A DNA stretch of 64,000 bases from Caldilineaceae bacterium (GTDB lineage Bacteria; Chloroflexota; Anaerolineae; Caldilineales; Caldilineaceae): NCBI GenBank assembly GCA_022827195.1, contig JAJDTL010000024.1, forward strand, positions 62,001-126,000, read 5' to 3'. Shown one piece after another: positions 63,631 to 64,000 of this stretch. Each line of letters opens with the position of its first letter. The first letter of the stretch is position 1. The translations under genes and the position numbers were made by a program. Under the pieces are notes generated by a model. That model did not search any database. It saw nothing but the letters and a program-made list of their open reading frames with translations, and was not told where the DNA came from.

Positions 63631-64000
63631 ATGATTACGGATGAGCAAATCGCCTTTTTTCAGGCCTTTGGCTATCTGGTGGTGCGACAAGCGTTCAACC
63701 GGCAGGAGGCCGATGCCATTGTGCGCGAGTTCGACCGCTTGATGACGTCGGACCGGCAGGGGCAGCCATTCGACGGCGAAAAGCGCCAGTCCCTCTACAG
63801 CATCGCCGAGCTGAGCCCCCTCCTGACCGATATGGTGGCCGACGACCGTATCTATGGCACGGTTGAAACGCTACTTGGCGACGGTTTCCTCTGGCTCTGC
63901 TCGGAAGGGCAGCTCTACGTGGAAGATACGGAGTGGCACCCCGACGGCACGCGGCTGGACTGCCGGCCGATGAAGGTCTCACTCTACCTGGACAGCCTGA
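63631..64000 (+). CDS. phytanoyl-CoA dioxygenase (PhyH) family protein (3' truncated by window edge)
   Basis: First 123 residues only. N-terminus MITDEQIAFFQAFGYLVVRQAF is typical of PhyH proteins, and the iron ligands appear in EWHPDG (HxD). It continues past base 64000. Fifth PhyH locus in the window, counting the pseudogene. Confidence 0.87.
   Translation, partial: MITDEQIAFFQAFGYLVVRQAFNRQEADAIVREFDRLMTSDRQGQPFDGEKRQSLYSIAELSPLLTDMVADDRIYGTVETLLGDGFLWLCSEGQLYVEDTEWHPDGTRLDCRPMKVSLYLDSL

Overview
The window is a 64-kb piece of a high-GC bacterial chromosome, coding throughout, with no rRNA, tRNA, CRISPR array, prophage or transposase gene that I could recognise. The solute-binding proteins carry lipoprotein signals ending in LAAC followed by Ala/Pro/Glu-rich linkers, and four of the five also carry a twin-arginine motif. 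Together with the many ABC importers, phytanoyl-CoA dioxygenase (PhyH) proteins and TIM-barrel sugar isomerases, this looks like a Chloroflexota (Anaerolineae/Caldilineales-like) heterotroph. That placement is an inference from style, not from a marker gene.

Layout. (1) 1-7301, + strand: a truncated NHL/TPR/Yip1-like membrane protein, a DUF5696-type protein, two sugar ABC permeases and a solute-binding lipoprotein form one operon. (2) 7516-11336, - strand: a GH4 glycosidase and a GH36/GH-D-like protein that lacks the usual nucleophile. (3) 11532-11895: a PhyH pseudogene with an internal deletion. (4) 12201-19433, - strand: DegT aminotransferase, two medium-chain dehydrogenases, an SDR, phosphonoacetaldehyde hydrolase and an Old-Yellow-Enzyme-like Fe-S flavoprotein; this is a candidate phosphonate (C-P) catabolic cluster without phnW. 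(5) 20202-27682, - strand: PhyH, two sugar isomerases (one IolE-like), an M20 peptidase, an aldo/keto reductase and a GH127-like protein. (6) 27714-34532: a complete Opp/Dpp-type importer. (7) 34631-40193: a frameshifted ORF, an NHL propeller, two duplicated uronate-dehydrogenase-like SDRs, a PhyH and a 2-hydroxyacid dehydrogenase. (8) 40400-44284: a LplABC-type sugar importer. (9) 44504-54882: three sialidase-like BNR proteins, a large TIM-barrel-like protein and a second Opp-type importer without ATPases. (10) 55285-64000: a PhyH diverging from a + strand sugar importer operon with a near-consensus promoter, followed by two isomerases, an SDR and the start of another PhyH.

The genes read as a scavenging system for glycans and modified sugars. 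Five binding proteins bring in sugars, oligosaccharides or peptides. Glycosidases and sialidase-like propellers trim glycans. SDR, MDR, PhyH and isomerase enzymes oxidise and rearrange the products. From 7516 to 56517 every recognised gene lies on the - strand except one small four-helix-bundle gene, which sits inside a field of short heptad repeats. That repeat family also occurs beside the duplicated SDR genes.
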